64,000 nt of DNA from Symsagittifera roscoffensis (GCF_963678635.1 NC_087068.1:47259785-47323784), one strand, 5' to 3'. Positions 43,374-55,789 are shown, numbered from the stretch's first letter. The notes: generated from the sequence alone by a model not told the origin. A program made the numbers and translations.

Positions 43374-45610
43374 GGTCAATGCAATAAGATGATTATTTTT
43401 CTCTTATCTTTTTTAATCGTAAATTGATTCTAATTGTTTCGATTGTTTATTTCAGAAACATTTCAGTATGTCGTCATTTCTTTCTTGGATTTTCAATAGA
43501 ACATGTCAGATTGATTTTCTCACCTTTCTGTGAGTTTTTTCTAGTTAGCCCATGCTCCGACGACTCCAGAAGCGTCATCTTTCGTCATTGAAAAGACAGA
43601 CAACGTTGCCACTCTTTTTTGATGATCTGGGAAACTCTATTTTATTTCTGATCTTCAATACGGATCTCTGTGTCGTTGCAGCTGTTTTTACATTTGCTCA
43701 CAGTTTTTACTTTGTGTATCGTTCCTTTCTGATTTCTACTAAACTTGTCACATTGTTTAACGCATTGCTACGTGTCATGTCACGTCATGTTATGTTATGT
43801 CACGTCATGTCACGCTCAAAACAAAAAACTCATTGTTACGTGTCATGTGCTTTTTTTACATAAAGTGTATAGTTTTGCGTCATGTCCAAAAATCAACAAA
43901 AAAATAAATTCTCAAATTTTATCAAAATTTAATCTCACCCATATATAAAAAAATGCGACTTTTGTGTTTTGACTCTTATCGCTTACTCTTATCGGTAAAT
44001 TTACTCTTATCGCTTATTTTTTACTTGCAATGGTTTCTTTGTTTGAGCTGAACCTTAGTTTTGCGAATGGAAACAAGTATTTTATCCTGAATTTTTCTGT
44101 GGAAAAAACTTGCCAAACGTGAAAATAGTTTGACAAGCTTTTTTTTCGACGACAAACAAAATGAACTTTTTTTGACAATTATAGTGCCTTTAAATTGTCA
44201 AAAAAAATTGAATTAAGTTAAACTAAATCATAAAAAACGTTTTTGATTGATATTAGAAAAAATTCGGTTTTTCTATGAAAAAAAAACTATCATAAATGTT
44301 TAAAATGAAAATCTTGGATAAGTTTTTTCTTTTAACTAACCCTTATTTCTGGCCCGAAATTTTTACGGACGTCATATAGACGAAAGTGCAGTTCTTGTGC
44401 AGTCTTTATGATCACTTCTTGTAATGAAACTGGTTTGATTTGGGATTTTCACGTATGGAACTCCATACAAGAAAAATCCACATCAAACAGTTATCATAAA
44501 AAAAAACTTCAAAAAATTTTCAAAACTTTTAAAAATGATGACTTTTCAGTCTTCCTAACTTTTTCAAAACTTTTAAAAATGATGACTTTTCAGTCTATTT
44601 AACGGCTGCGAAACAGTCATGAAAAAACTTAGTATAGATTTTGAACGTTTAAAAACTGTTTATTGAACCAGGGTGGCGAGCAGAGGTTGTAAAATTACAT
44701 AAAAATTTCCATGAGTAACACCACTCTCGCAGAAATTCAAGAAAAAAGGTTTCACTCTTACGGTTTAGCCAATATTTACACCATTTCTTGTTATATTTGT
44801 TGTTCTCACTTCTACCAAAAGCACGTACTTGCTTTGAAATTTCATGGATAATAATCAATTATATTAGGTTTTTTTGTCAGTCTCCACAAAAATCAAAAAC
44901 AATCGACTATAAATGATTAAGAGTGAAGTATTATCTATTTATTCTGACAGAATCACTATAATCCATTTTAAAGGATTATAATCGATTATAACCGAATAAT
45001 AAAAAACTTTAAAATTTGTCTGAAAGTTTTAACACAAAATCAGTGTTTTGACAAATTGACAGTTGCGTTATCCTGTTTTCAAATTTTTTCTGCACACTTT
45101 TTTTGTTTTTTTATTTTTCCTAATTTTTTATCGTAAATTCGCCAATTGTTATACATTTGTTCTTATTTTACGTCTCGCATTCCCTCTTCATCCCCCATCC
45201 CATGTTAGACCCCATTTTAGGTCAAACCCCCTTTGAGGGGACTGGTTGTTAATGTAACGCTCAACCATTTTAATCACCCACTCCCGCGTTTGCAAACCCA
45301 CCGTTTGTGTTGAGGCTGTGGAAAGGAATCGGGGGTTGTGAAAGTTGGGGGTACTTGGGAATGAACACAATCGTACAGGTTTTAGTTTTGCAGAACGGTG
45401 CAAAAATAGAGCAAACATTTCAGATTTGCAAAAAATATTCGGTGTTCATGGATTTTATAAACAAAAGCATCGATTATATATAAAACAAAAAAAGGACTAC
45501 TATCGATCATAATGGATTAACAAGGACTTTTGAAGATTAAAAGAAATCGAATATAATTCCCTAAAACTCCGTTTTCATTGTTGGATGGGTCATGAAAATC
45601 GATTATATGG
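43374..45610. other. AT-rich noncoding region
   Basis: No gene supported. It contains CATGT-rich simple repeats (43770-43860), a 44-bp direct duplication with TTTTAAAAATGATGACTTTT at about 44523 and 44567, and copies of the dispersed ATTATAATCGATTATAATC repeat near 44960 and 45480. Confidence 0.6.
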
Positions 45611-45618
45611 GTTAAGTT

Positions 45619-45792
45619 CAGGGGCGGATTTAGGGGGGGGGGGGGGCGAGGGGGGGGGGGGCGGACGCCCTCTACCCTCACGGATTCGACCCCCTGCCGA
45701 CCCAAAGGGGTTTTCGAATTTTTTTCGAATTTTCGAATTTTTTTTGAAAATTCGCCCCCCCCCCCCTCGAGAAAATCCTAGATCGGCCCCTG
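45619..45792. mobile_element. MITE with 8-bp target duplication (hAT-type)
   Basis: Ends are CAGGGGCGGATTTAGG and the near inverse CCTAGATCGGCCCCTG. They are flanked by GTTAAGTT on both sides (45611-45618, 45793-45800). An 8-bp duplication is the hAT superfamily hallmark. The interior is G- and C-run low complexity with no gene. Confidence 0.85.
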
Positions 45793-46329
45793 GTTAAGTT
45801 TTTTGCCGATATAATCCATTATTTCTAATAAAACTCTAGTTCGGGTCACTTTTTTCAGTTTTTTGTACAGTTTTTTAGATGCAAAAAAACTCGTTTTTGA
45901 ATATTTTTGTAATTTAATCGAATTTCGGCTTAAACGGTTTCAACAGTGTATATCACTCAGCTCATCCTGCTGATTCTAGAGGAACTTGTTTTTGTTTCTC
46001 TCAAAAATACTAAATTATCTACAGGACCTGAATAACATAAAAACTAATCACACGCATCTACATTCTTTAGTTCATTTTTTTCCAGTTTTGATGGATTATC
46101 TAAAATCTTTGAGATTAAAATTTTTTGATCAAAATATAAAACACCATCTTTCGTTGACTACTGCGTACAATCATGAATTCTTTTGTCCTTTAAGCAGCTC
46201 TTCATGAAGCAGCTAAGCATTTGTTATTGAGTGCAAAACGTACGTAAATACGTTAGTAAACAGCTAGCGCAGTTATTGAGACTAGCCTTTATAAATAAAA
46301 TATATAAGTTATAACTTACCACTGCTACC

Positions 46330-46374
46330 ATGTGTAGATATGATCCTGATCAAAAATGTGAAGAGTTTGGAGCG
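46330..46374 (+). CDS. Candidate first coding exon
   Basis: ATG TGT ... GCG|GTAAGT gives MCRYDPDQKCEEFGA in phase 0 before a consensus donor, preceded by a TATATAAGTT motif. The next in-phase Cys-rich exon candidate on this strand is 55790-55900. Joining them would give a small Cys-rich protein, with the LINE at 48.4-52.6 kb in the intron. This is speculative. Confidence 0.3.
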
Positions 46375-46379
46375 GTAAG

Positions 46380-48450
46380 TACAGAACTCCTACATTACAT
46401 CATGAATCAGAGCATAATAAATTAAACTTTTGTTCAAAATTAAGAAGCTTCATTTATTATCAATTATACGTCTACTGAAATTATGTAACTCAACTGTTGT
46501 AACAAAAAATAACAATTTTGAAAAGCTAGCGTGGGCCAACTCTCACAAAAAAAACTGACATCAAGCACATTATTTCAAAAAATATATATTTCTGAACACT
46601 GAAAATCTGAATTTTGAACAAGTTTTTTAATATTATTTTTGTTTTGCGTGGTTGTTAACCAGCAGAAATATGTATTCTAACCTGGGCTGAGGTGATCGAC
46701 TCATTATTTGGCCACAATGGTCAAACGATGCTCGTGGTTGACTCTTTGAGTCAAGCAATGGCCCAGGTCGAGGAGCTCTATTTATATTTCGGCCGTCTCG
46801 ATTAAATTTCGGTTTTTTTCGACTTTCTCGGTCATATTTTGTTAAGTTTTGACTTTCTGGACCAAGTTTCCGTATGTTTCAATTTTCTAGACCCAACAAA
46901 ATTGTTCGACTTTGTTCCACCCATTTCAGATATGTTTACTTTTGACCGTAAACTACGTTAGAGGAAAAACTTGTGGTTATGAAAAAAAACCGCATTGGAG
47001 TTTCCTTGTCAGTGTCCACAAAAGTGAAAACAAATAAGTTGATTATAATCAATTTAAAATGAATTATAATATTACTATTTTTCGGGGCAACAAAATCCTT
47101 TTTTCATCCATTATAATCGATTTTTTTTCACTTTTGTGGATACTGACAATGACACTAAATTGTAATCAATTTTGTCCACTTTGCTCAGATGCGAATGTCA
47201 ACGCACGTAAAGTCTTTTCTACGTTTTGAATTAAAGTTGGTTACCTGTTGTTCATTTTAATTTTTTTTCTGCCTAACTTAATATTTTTGTTTTTTTTATT
47301 TGTTGCTCAAAAATTGTAACTGAACTTAAACTATTAGAAACTTTAGGGGAGGGGGTGGCCCCGTCCATTACCCCTCCCCCAAGCCTTTGCCCCTTTACAA
47401 GCCCCCCCCCCAACGATGGAAGTGGACTAATCTCCCTTCCATTACACCCCCACCCTGGCAAACGTTAGGGGGGGGGGTGTAACAGGTGCGAAGGGGGTAG
47501 GGGTTCGAATGAGGTGCGGGGGAGGGTGGTTGGGACGGTGTGTTTCAGGGTGGGGGAGGGAGCGGAGCAAAGGGGCAATCGTTAGGGGGGGGGGGGACAG
47601 CTCAACAGAATCTTTTTGCAAATTGAGTTTAAGTTTAGAAATGGATTAGGCCGTACACCTGCTTTGCAAAGTTTTCGCATAACTCATTTGATAAATGCAG
47701 AACTTCTTGCAAACGTTTGCACGACAAGAAACAAAAACAAAGTGGAAAAAATCCATTCTAATGTGATTTTCTACTTTTTATATAATCCATCCATTATAAT
47801 GTATTCTCTTTTTGCGAGAAAAATGGGTTTAAATCCATTTTTACTCCAATTTTGTTGTCTTTGAATAAAAGGGGAATCAAATATGTTTACAACATTTTAA
47901 ACCACAAAATCCAATTTAATCGATTTGTTTTCACTTTTCTCAAATGCGAGAACAGTTTCACAGTTTCAAGTAACTTCGAGCGGGCGAAATATCAATGAGA
48001 CAAAACCTGCATTAACGACATAATAAAGTCAGGATAAAAACATTTACGTTTCTGATCTCATAAATTTGTTTGAAATATAATTTAAAAAAATTCTCATAGC
48101 ATAATTTGTCCAAAATTAATTGGTGATATGTTACAAAAGGTGATAATTTTATGCAATATGCACATATTAGTTTTCAGAACTATTACACTTAATGTATTCA
48201 ATTCATTTTTAATTAATTGTACTAAAAATAAGATCGTTTTTGCAAATACATTGTTCTGTTAAAATGAAAAGCTATTCAAAAACTCAAATTTTAGACTTCT
48301 CGTGCCAAAATTTTGGCTTTTCAAAAAAATTATAACTAAAGTGCAAAGTAAACAACAAAGCGACCGAGCTATTGAAATTGAACCTACCACCTATAATAGG
48401 GAAGGATTTAGGATAAGTTCCAGGGGAATTGCTTCCCTGTCACTTTCAGT
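46380..48450. other. Noncoding region with G/C-run low complexity
   Basis: 47345-47600 holds long G and C runs (GGGGGGGGGG-type). Around it are AT-rich dispersed repeat copies (47030-47140, 47760-47950). No gene was recognised. Confidence 0.6.
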
Positions 48451-51106
48451 TTATTGAGTCTCATAGAAATTCAGTTTTGCCGTATTGATGCAGTTTGTGC
48501 AGTCCCAGCATAATCTCCAGGTGCAGGGGAGGTTTTCGTTGAATTTCGCAGTGAAGTAGCGCCAGTAGATAGTTGTTAGTTCTTCTTTGCATTGCGTTGA
48601 TTTGATGACATCTTGGTTGAGATGCCTATTGAATATATTTGAAAGTAAACATGCTCATTGCCAAAATTCAGATTCACATTTTTTCAGTTGGAAGCATTTG
48701 CTGGTATAAAAGGGTATTGCGTGAGATCTTGTTATGCCTGTATCAATAATCTGTACATACTTCTCCCAATCAATGTCAGTTTTCGAGTTGATAATCCTAA
48801 CAAAAAGTAAAACTACATGCATTTCATGATATAAGGACAGTGGTAGTAAATGAAGTCTTTGAAAACGCGATTTATATGAAAGCTTGTTTGTGCCTAATAT
48901 CCAGATACTTGCTCGATGTTGAACCTTCTCAGTGAGTACCAGTTCAGACTTAGATGGTTTCCAAAGAGACGATTCATAGCTGATTATTGGCACTACATAT
49001 CCTCTGTATGCATTCTTCTTAGTGCTTATGGTCGAGCTATTGGCTAGGTTTCTTTTTAAAGAGAAGAAAGCTTTTAGCGATTTAGCGGATCTAGTTTTAG
49101 CGTGTTCCGTCCAAGACAGGTTGTTTGTGACCTTCATAAGATCCGTTCCTGGTATATTCTGTTTTTTCATGCAAACAGACATACCGCCTTTAAACTGAAG
49201 GGTTTTGCATTTACTTAGGTTCAAACACATAAAATTTTTGGAGCACCAGTTCCAAATTTTATTCGAGTCGATATTCAGTTTTATTGCGTTATCTGAGACA
49301 ATTTTATAGTCGTCAGCATAGCCGAAGCAGTTGGACATCGCCACCGTTGGCAGGTCATTTATGTACAAAATAAACATGAGTATGCCAAGTATTGATCGCT
49401 GCGGAACCCCACTTGTTATTGGCAGTAATTTTGAGATGCAATGCCCGATTCGCACCTGCTGGTATCTATCACTGAGATAATTTTTCAGTAGACCAAGGTA
49501 CGCGCCACTGAAGAAGGTATGAGAAAGCTTTTCAATTAGTTTCAGGTGGTTGACTTTATCAAACGCCTTTTCAAAATCGAGATACAGGGATGAAAGGTTA
49601 TTTACATTCTTGTTGTCGTACATTAGATAGATTTCGTGGAGATAGAGTATGATGTTAGTAATGGTGGAGCGTTTCGTTCTGAAACCATGTTGTGAGTTAT
49701 GCAGCAGTTTTTGCACTTTCAAGTACATTTTATCAAACATCAGTTTTTGTAATACCTTCGAGATAGCATTCAGAAGACTGATTGGCCTGTAATTGGAGAC
49801 TACCTGTTTGTTATTTTCCTTGTAGATAGGCACTATTTCACTTACTTTCCAAGTAGATGGGAATTGCTGCTTGTTCGCAATCGTATTGAAAAGTAACATT
49901 AATGATTAAATCAACTTTATCTTGGTCGGAGCGAGCTTTTTCACCATCAAGATACATTTCACTAGGCACAGTAGTAGAACGCCGAACGTTACGCAGATAT
50001 TTTTGAATTTTATCAAAACGCTCTTCTTTGAAAAGTTCTCTCTCATGGTTTTGCTGATCCACCAGAAAAGCATAGGCCAGGTTTGTTTGCGATTTTTCCA
50101 TTTTCCTGAGGTTAGCTTCGCTCGGCTTTTTAGTATAATTATTAATTAATGTAGCTCGGATTTTAATAAGATTAGAGGTTGAGGGGGTTACCCAAGGCGC
50201 CAGGGACAGCCGATGTTTAGTTTGTAAGGGAATGTGCTTTATTAGAATACTATAAATCCACTGGTACCACAGTCTAGTCATAACATCGACATTGCTGTAG
50301 CAGTATGGCATGAAAGGCTCCTCAGCTATTTGATCGTTTATGGCTCTCCAGTCGGCTTTGGTACAAGCAAACTTTGCAAAGTCGAGTTCAATTTCATGTG
50401 GTCTGTCGCGACGGAACGATTCGTTAGACTGAAATTGAATCCTTGCCTAGTGGCTTTTCAGAAAGTTATCAATGCAAACATCAGAAAAGATATCCCCATT
50501 ATTGCATAAGATCACGTCCAGTAAGTATTTTTTATGGTCGATTTTAATCGCTTGTTCATAGTTAAAGCTGCAGAGAGCATCCAATACCACCTGTTCATTC
50601 TCAGCTCTGGATGTCAGTGTAGACCAGTCAGTTAGTGCAAAATTAATGTCTCCTAGTAATATCACATTTCGAACTGAGTTTTCTTGTTGCACATATCTGA
50701 TATGGTTTAGAAGTATCATCAGTTTATTTGCTGACCAGCAGTAGGAACTGTTTGATGGTGCGCTATATATGCAGCAGAGTAACAAGGGAATTTTGAAGTG
50801 AAGTATAGTGATTACACAGTCTGGTGAGTCAAACATGATTCTCGTGTGGGGTTTATTCTTTTTCACTCCAATGAGGACTCCTCCAAGCTTAGTATTACTA
50901 TTATTACTGGGACAGTCACTTCTATGTATATCAAACTTCGGCAGAAAGAGCGCTGCATTGTATAAATTTTCGGTGAGCCAGGTTTCCATAAAGCACACTA
51001 TATCATAGTTATCATTAACTTGTAGACTATTTGAGAGGTCAGCTCTTCTGTTGTAATCGTTGATGCTTCGTACATTGAACAAAAGAACAGTTGCGTAGTG
51101 GTTTAG
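48451..51106 (-). pseudogene. ORF2 endonuclease/reverse transcriptase of retrotransposon D
   Basis: The N-terminal AP-endonuclease domain (51082-50447) has LLFNVRSINDYN, CFMETWLTENL, GGVLIGVKKN and LLGDINFALTDW. TAG at 50447 interrupts it, and the same frame resumes to 49838 through a basic linker. The reverse transcriptase (49899-48655) is in another frame and begins at LLFNTIANKQQFPSTWK. It has FEKAFDKVNH (motif A), TSGVPQRSILGILMF and FGYADDYKIV (catalytic). The part usually found before it is missing, which implies an internal deletion near 49890. After TGA at 48655 the C-terminus continues to about 48451 with CTWRLCWDCTNC. Confidence 0.88.
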
Positions 51107-51808
51107 TCAATCATTAGCCTCCTTTGGGTACTCATAGACAACCCATTTGTTGTCTTGTCGTATTAACAGTTTCCCATCGCGGATCCTGAGGTCTTTTTTG
51201 TCAATTTCTTCGTTAATAAGTTCGCGACGTTTTTGTAGCGCCTCATTTTCTAGTGTTGCTTCCTCTCGTGATAGCTCATGACTGAGATAGACTGGCTTGC
51301 CGTACGTTTTTAGTTTGCTTGCCGAGGAAAGAATAAGCCGGCGCTGCCAAGGATTGGACACTTTGACAAGGATTGTTCGGGTTTTCGTATCGTTTCGTCG
51401 TCCAAGTGTCAGTAAATCGTTGATGTTGCAGTTAACTTCAATGTGGGCAAATACCTGCTGGATTTCTGCAAGGTCGTGTTCCTGTCGCTTTCTAGGATCT
51501 CTGTCGTCTGATTCTTTGATTCCTCCCACTCGTATACGCTCAGGGACCATTGTTGCTTCAGGTGTTTTGCGAATGGCTGCTGCTGGTTGATTTACTTGCG
51601 TTGTTTTAGGTGGATCAGATTTTTCGATCACTGCAGTTTTGATTTCGAGAAGAGAATTTTTGAGTTCAATCATTTCTTTCTTGATGTTCGTAATTTGGCT
51701 TTGATTGATTTCACTTACCTCCATTTTTGGTCCTTTACATGTTTTGCAGGCTTCATCGGAAGCCGAAGTTACTCGGGAACGAGTAACAACTTTCGCTTTA
51801 TCGACCAT
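51107..51808 (-). CDS. ORF1 RNA-binding protein of retrotransposon D
   Basis: An intact 233-codon ORF from ATG. It begins with CKTCKGPKMEVSEINQSQIT, a single CxxC, then a coiled-coil-like ITNIKKEMIELKNSLLEIK. An RRM-like domain follows (RTILVKVSNPWQRRLILSSA) and the C-terminus is charged. This is the usual plan of LINE ORF1 chaperones that coat the RNA. It ends in TGA followed by CTA, with ORF2 in the same frame 24 bases on and no intervening ATG. Confidence 0.75.
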   Translation of the reverse strand: MVDKAKVVTRSRVTSASDEACKTCKGPKMEVSEINQSQITNIKKEMIELKNSLLEIKTAVIEKSDPPKTTQVNQPAAAIRKTPEATMVPERIRVGGIKESDDRDPRKRQEHDLAEIQQVFAHIEVNCNINDLLTLGRRNDTKTRTILVKVSNPWQRRLILSSASKLKTYGKPVYLSHELSREEATLENEALQKRRELINEEIDKKDLRIRDGKLLIRQDNKWVVYEYPKEAND

Positions 51809-51823
51809 TACAACGACTGGGAG

Positions 51824-51950
51824 AATAGATAGGTAAACCTATGGTTCCCGAAAGGGGAGTCCTACGGTTTACTGTTTCTACTCTGAGGCTGGGAACAGAT
51901 ATGTAAACCTATGGTTCCCGAGAGGGGAGACCAGCAGTTCAGTTTCTATT
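51824..51950 (-). repeat. Duplicated leader between esterase ORF and ORF1
   Basis: Two copies of a segment containing GGGAACCATAGGTTTAC (51840-51857 and 51910-51928) with surrounding similarity of about 35 bp. They occupy the gap between the two ORFs and may regulate translation of ORF1. Confidence 0.6.
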
Positions 51951-51967
51951 CAACGAGAAAAACTTAC

Positions 51968-52555
51968 TTAATAGGTGCAGTTGCAATTCCGAAATCGACA
52001 CTCAAATGTTGCCAGGTGACCTTCTCTATTGCATGAGTCTGAGTATTTTGTGTACAAAATCTTGTTTTTCAGGATGCTCTGGATACCTCTTAGACCCTCT
52101 TTGTTTAGATGGACTTCGTCTTCTTTAAGATGGTATATGCAGTAAATTTTGTCGCACAGACCTCTTCTGTATTTCCAGTTTCCTTTTTTTGTTCTCAGAA
52201 AACCGTTCACGTCTGATGCTCTCTTTCTGTACTCACCGCGATGTGGAATGCCAAGGATAAAGATTTTTGTGGCGCGTAGGGATAATTCGTCTGCTAATTT
52301 TGAAATCTCGTTGGCTATAACCTGTTCGGAGACAGAAGATGGTACGTTGCGTTCGTATGCGTCGTTGCCACCAATGAAAAGTACAATAAGATCGTATTTA
52401 CCCTTTTCCGGCAAGAAGTCGATCACACTGCCAATCCGAGCTCCAGGTAGAGACAAAATGTTGAAATTCGGAAAAATTAGATTCCTTACTTGAGAGTCTG
52501 CAATCAGCAGGTTTCTAGATGAAGACGGTCTGAATTGATGATAACGTCTATACAT
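51968..52555 (-). CDS. SGNH-hydrolase/esterase-like ORF of retrotransposon D
   Basis: An intact 195-codon ORF. Block I is NLLIADSQVRNL, with the nucleophile Ser in an ADS rather than GDS context. The block III Asn is in LFIGGNDAYE, and the catalytic Asp/His pair is in KEDEVHLNKEGLRG. An invariant-like Gly sits in LPGARIGSV. The length suits a minimal SGNH domain. In CR1-like LINEs an esterase forms part of ORF1; here it is a separate upstream ORF. The C-terminus is Cys-rich (CNREGHLATFECRFRNCNC), perhaps a small zinc finger. The role in retrotransposition is unknown, perhaps lipid or membrane interaction. Confidence 0.75.
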   Translation of the reverse strand: MYRRYHQFRPSSSRNLLIADSQVRNLIFPNFNILSLPGARIGSVIDFLPEKGKYDLIVLFIGGNDAYERNVPSSVSEQVIANEISKLADELSLRATKIFILGIPHRGEYRKRASDVNGFLRTKKGNWKYRRGLCDKIYCIYHLKEDEVHLNKEGLRGIQSILKNKILYTKYSDSCNREGHLATFECRFRNCNCTY

Positions 52556-52611
52556 TTACACGGAGCAACCACGGCTACTCCGGAGAAACATTAACCTGAA
52601 AGCAAACTATT

Positions 52612-52655
52612 TAAATTTTCGGTGAGTCAGGTTTCCGTAAAGCACATTTGAATGT
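52612..52655 (-). repeat. Fragment of LINE endonuclease sequence
   Basis: AATTTTCGGTGAGTCAGGTTTCCGTAAAG-like bases nearly match 50965-51005, which encode the FMETWLTENL block. It is a tiny second copy of endonuclease coding sequence just outside retrotransposon D. Confidence 0.65.
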
Positions 52656-52659
52656 TCAG

Positions 52660-55600
52660 AAAAAATTCCAGCTATGATAATATATCTCCAACTATTTTTG
52701 CAATCCTGGTTGTGAACATCTGGACTATTTAAAGAAAAAATTGATTATGAAACCTTACTTTATAAAAACAATTGATTCAAGGCAAAGACTTTAAGATCGT
52801 GACTCAAAAAAATCCAAAAGTAGTTTTTCATTTGAACTAAAAAAAGAGGGAACAACAAATCTGTCATATTTTTTAGCTTTTTTTCTTCAGATCGGTTTAA
52901 TATTTCAGATGGAATAAAAAAAATTCCAGCAATGACTAAGAAAAAATGACCAGCGAAGAGTTCAGATTTAGTCTACAGAAAAGACATGCCGAGCACAAAT
53001 ATCCCACCACTTTTTTAAATTTCAAAACGATCAAGTTTTTCGCGAAACAATTTGAAAGATCTTAATCAACAAACATCTCTTATCCTAATCAATGAACATC
53101 CTAATCAATAAAAATCTTAATCAACAAACATCTTAATCAACAAAGATCTTAATCAACAAAAAATTTCATACTTCTTGTTGGTCAATTACCTTTCTTAAGG
53201 TTTGTGATTTTTGCACTGACGAATTAATTTCCGGATTTAGTAGACTTATGTATATAGCATGTTATGATAATAGAACAGTAAACAAGATTGCGATTACCTT
53301 TTTGAGCATATGGAGGGAACACAATTTAGTTTCAGTTTAAGATCTTGACAGAAAAATTAGTTAAAAGTTAGCAACCATGCCAAGATTTTTTCTAGGTTTT
53401 TTCATGAACCGTACAAAACAGGTAATTTTAAAGACGTAAGGGTTTCGGAATTTTAGAAAAATGCGTTTAGATGAAGCTATGTTGCAACCATCGTTGATGT
53501 TTATCAAAGCAGCAATTTGTTCATCAATTAGTCCTTTTTGATGACCTGAAAACTCTACGGATGTCAAACAAACTGTAATTGAAAAATCTTAAAAACAGTT
53601 TCTAAAAAACTCATTGAAAACTGTATGATATGTTTTATTCTTGTACGGATCTCCATGCAAGAAATATCCAATTCAAACAGTTTCCATAAAGTTTTTAAAA
53701 GTTAACTTCAAAACTTTAAAATGTTTTTCTTTTTTCAATTTATTTTAGGCCGTGAAACTCATAAAATCTTCGTAAATCATAAAATCTTCTTTCAGTATCA
53801 CCATAGACACTTTTTGACCCATTTTTTTGACTTTGCTCAACTAATATATTCATTCGACTGTCTTAACTTGCGACATACATGATTCGACGGTTGCATTCAA
53901 ATCATGAATCGAGAACCGCAGCTCGGGCACTCGGTGACACAAATATATGATCAGTTTTGCTGAACATTCACAACCCGACTTGTTTTATGTTTTAATTTGA
54001 GCGGTATTGCGAAAATTGTTTAAAAGATGCACAAGGGACCGTACTGTAACATTTCTAAATTTAGGTCTTTTGTCTTCTATTTTAAGGGCCCAAATTTCAA
54101 ACGGGTAATTCAAAAATTTCAAAAATTTTTAAAGCATATTTTGTCTAATGCTGTTCATCATTGGTATCCTTTGATTTTTTTGGCATTTTTTCAAAAAATT
54201 TTATAACAATGTTTCTAAGATGTTTTATAATCTCGGTTAACTGGTGATACTATTGTGCATACAACTGAAGGAACATACATATTTTTCGCGTTCAATTGTA
54301 ACTTACATTTTAGCACGCTTATCCTTGCAAAAAAATTTTGTATTAATTGTGTAGCAGTCACGTAGAATACCGTGTACTTGGTAAGATGGGGCAATTCCAC
54401 TTAGTCCAGGATTTTTGAAAATACCATCTGAAAACTTTGGACGCAATTTTAATCAGTTAAACTGACTACCCGCACTGAAATTTCATCAAAAAAAATAGTT
54501 TTTAATGGATTTTTTTTGACAAAATGTTGGACAATTTAATTGATTAAAGATGCCAGTTTTAAAACTTAAATCCAATTTTACTGAATTACATTCTTTTTTT
54601 TGTTCAGTAATAAAATAATTCATGAAAATCTATTTTTCTTCCATTATAATCTATTGCTTTCTGCAGAAAAATTAATTGATCTGCTTGTTCCACGTTTTCT
54701 GTAGAACTATGACGAATCAAAGATGAATTTTGATCTAAATATTTAAAACATGAAACAAAAAAAATTCAATTTAGTTCACAAAATCAAATTTTTTTCTGGC
54801 TTTCTTTCTTGACGCACTTCTGTTTACCCCCCCCCCCCCCCCTTCCCCTTAGTTTACAGTTTACCCCCTCCCCATTTTTGTGCCCTTCTACTCAACCTAA
54901 ACTCCACCTCTTTATACCCCCCCTCCTCTCCCCAGTGTGAAATTTTATGATAAGCATTTTTTCCATACTATAAAATTATATGTAACCATTTTTTCCATAG
55001 TCGCCAAATATGAAATTGTATGATAAGCATTTTTCTTTTATGGACGTCAACCCGGGAACTGCACTAAATAGGAAATTTGATAAATTTGAAAAAAGTTTGC
55101 AAATTTCATCAATAACTTTAAAAAATACATTATAATAGATTATTTTCGATTGTAATAGATTATACTGATATACAAAATATTGGGATTATAATATATTGGA
55201 ATTATCGATTGTATTTGAATTTTATTGAGACTGACAATGAAAATTCTATATAATCGATTCTTATCCATGAAACTTCAGAGCAGGTAGTAACAGATATTGA
55301 TTATTTTGTGGTAATTTTAAAATGAACGTTTTGGATATAAGCCACCATCTTGATGATTTTCTAGACGTACGCAAATTTTCCAATAAACCTCCATATTCAA
55401 TGTTCGCGAAATTGCATGGAAGCAACTCTTTGCATTTGAGCCGTAATAGAAACTTCATCAAGTTGAGCAGCATGCAATAGATGAAATCACCAAAAAAAAG
55501 TACAAATTTTATTAACAAATTATCCTAATCCTTGAGGGAACTTGCCATATAGCTGCTTTCATTACTGTTTGTTTTTTATAAGATACGCTAGAAAAAAATG

Positions 55601-55700
55601 TTTTTACGAAAAAGTGTCCTAATTTAGTAAACCACATTGACCTAGGGGTTCTTTTTATCCAAAGTCAGAGGGGAAACATACAATAGAAACTGAGCAGGAA
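52660..55700. other. AT-rich noncoding region
   Basis: No gene supported. It includes a C-run at 54826-54845, dispersed AT-rich repeat copies at about 54475-54680 and 55130-55275, and the short tandem repeat at 53070-53165. Confidence 0.6.
53070..53165. repeat. Short tandem repeats, AACATCTTAATCAACA unit
   Basis: About six imperfect copies of a 16-17-bp unit with CTTAATCAACAAA, in otherwise featureless AT-rich sequence. Confidence 0.75.
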
Positions 55701-55789
55701 CAAAAAAAAGATTTATGTGTGGATTCGATAGGCTATATCATTTTTTATCAACCCCAGATGTTGCCATTAGCTCCCTTTTATCTCTTCAG

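Larger units (their letters stand above)
48451..52600 (-). mobile_element. Three-ORF non-LTR retrotransposon D
   Basis: A minus-strand LINE with, in order, an SGNH-esterase-like ORF (52555-51968), an RNA-binding ORF1 (51808-51107) and an endonuclease/reverse transcriptase ORF2 (51106-48451). ORF1 and ORF2 share one frame across TGA CTA. ORF2 has a TAG at 50447, an apparent internal deletion near 49890 and a TGA at 48655. It is therefore inactive but comparatively young. Esterase domains are known in CR1-like elements. Confidence 0.9.

Noticed and set aside
43552-43948. 103- and 67-codon ORFs with CHVM repeats
   Set aside because: They arise from the CATGT simple repeat and show no domain.
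45585-45797. Gly-rich ORF at 45.6 kb
   Set aside because: It is the translation of a G-run inside the MITE.
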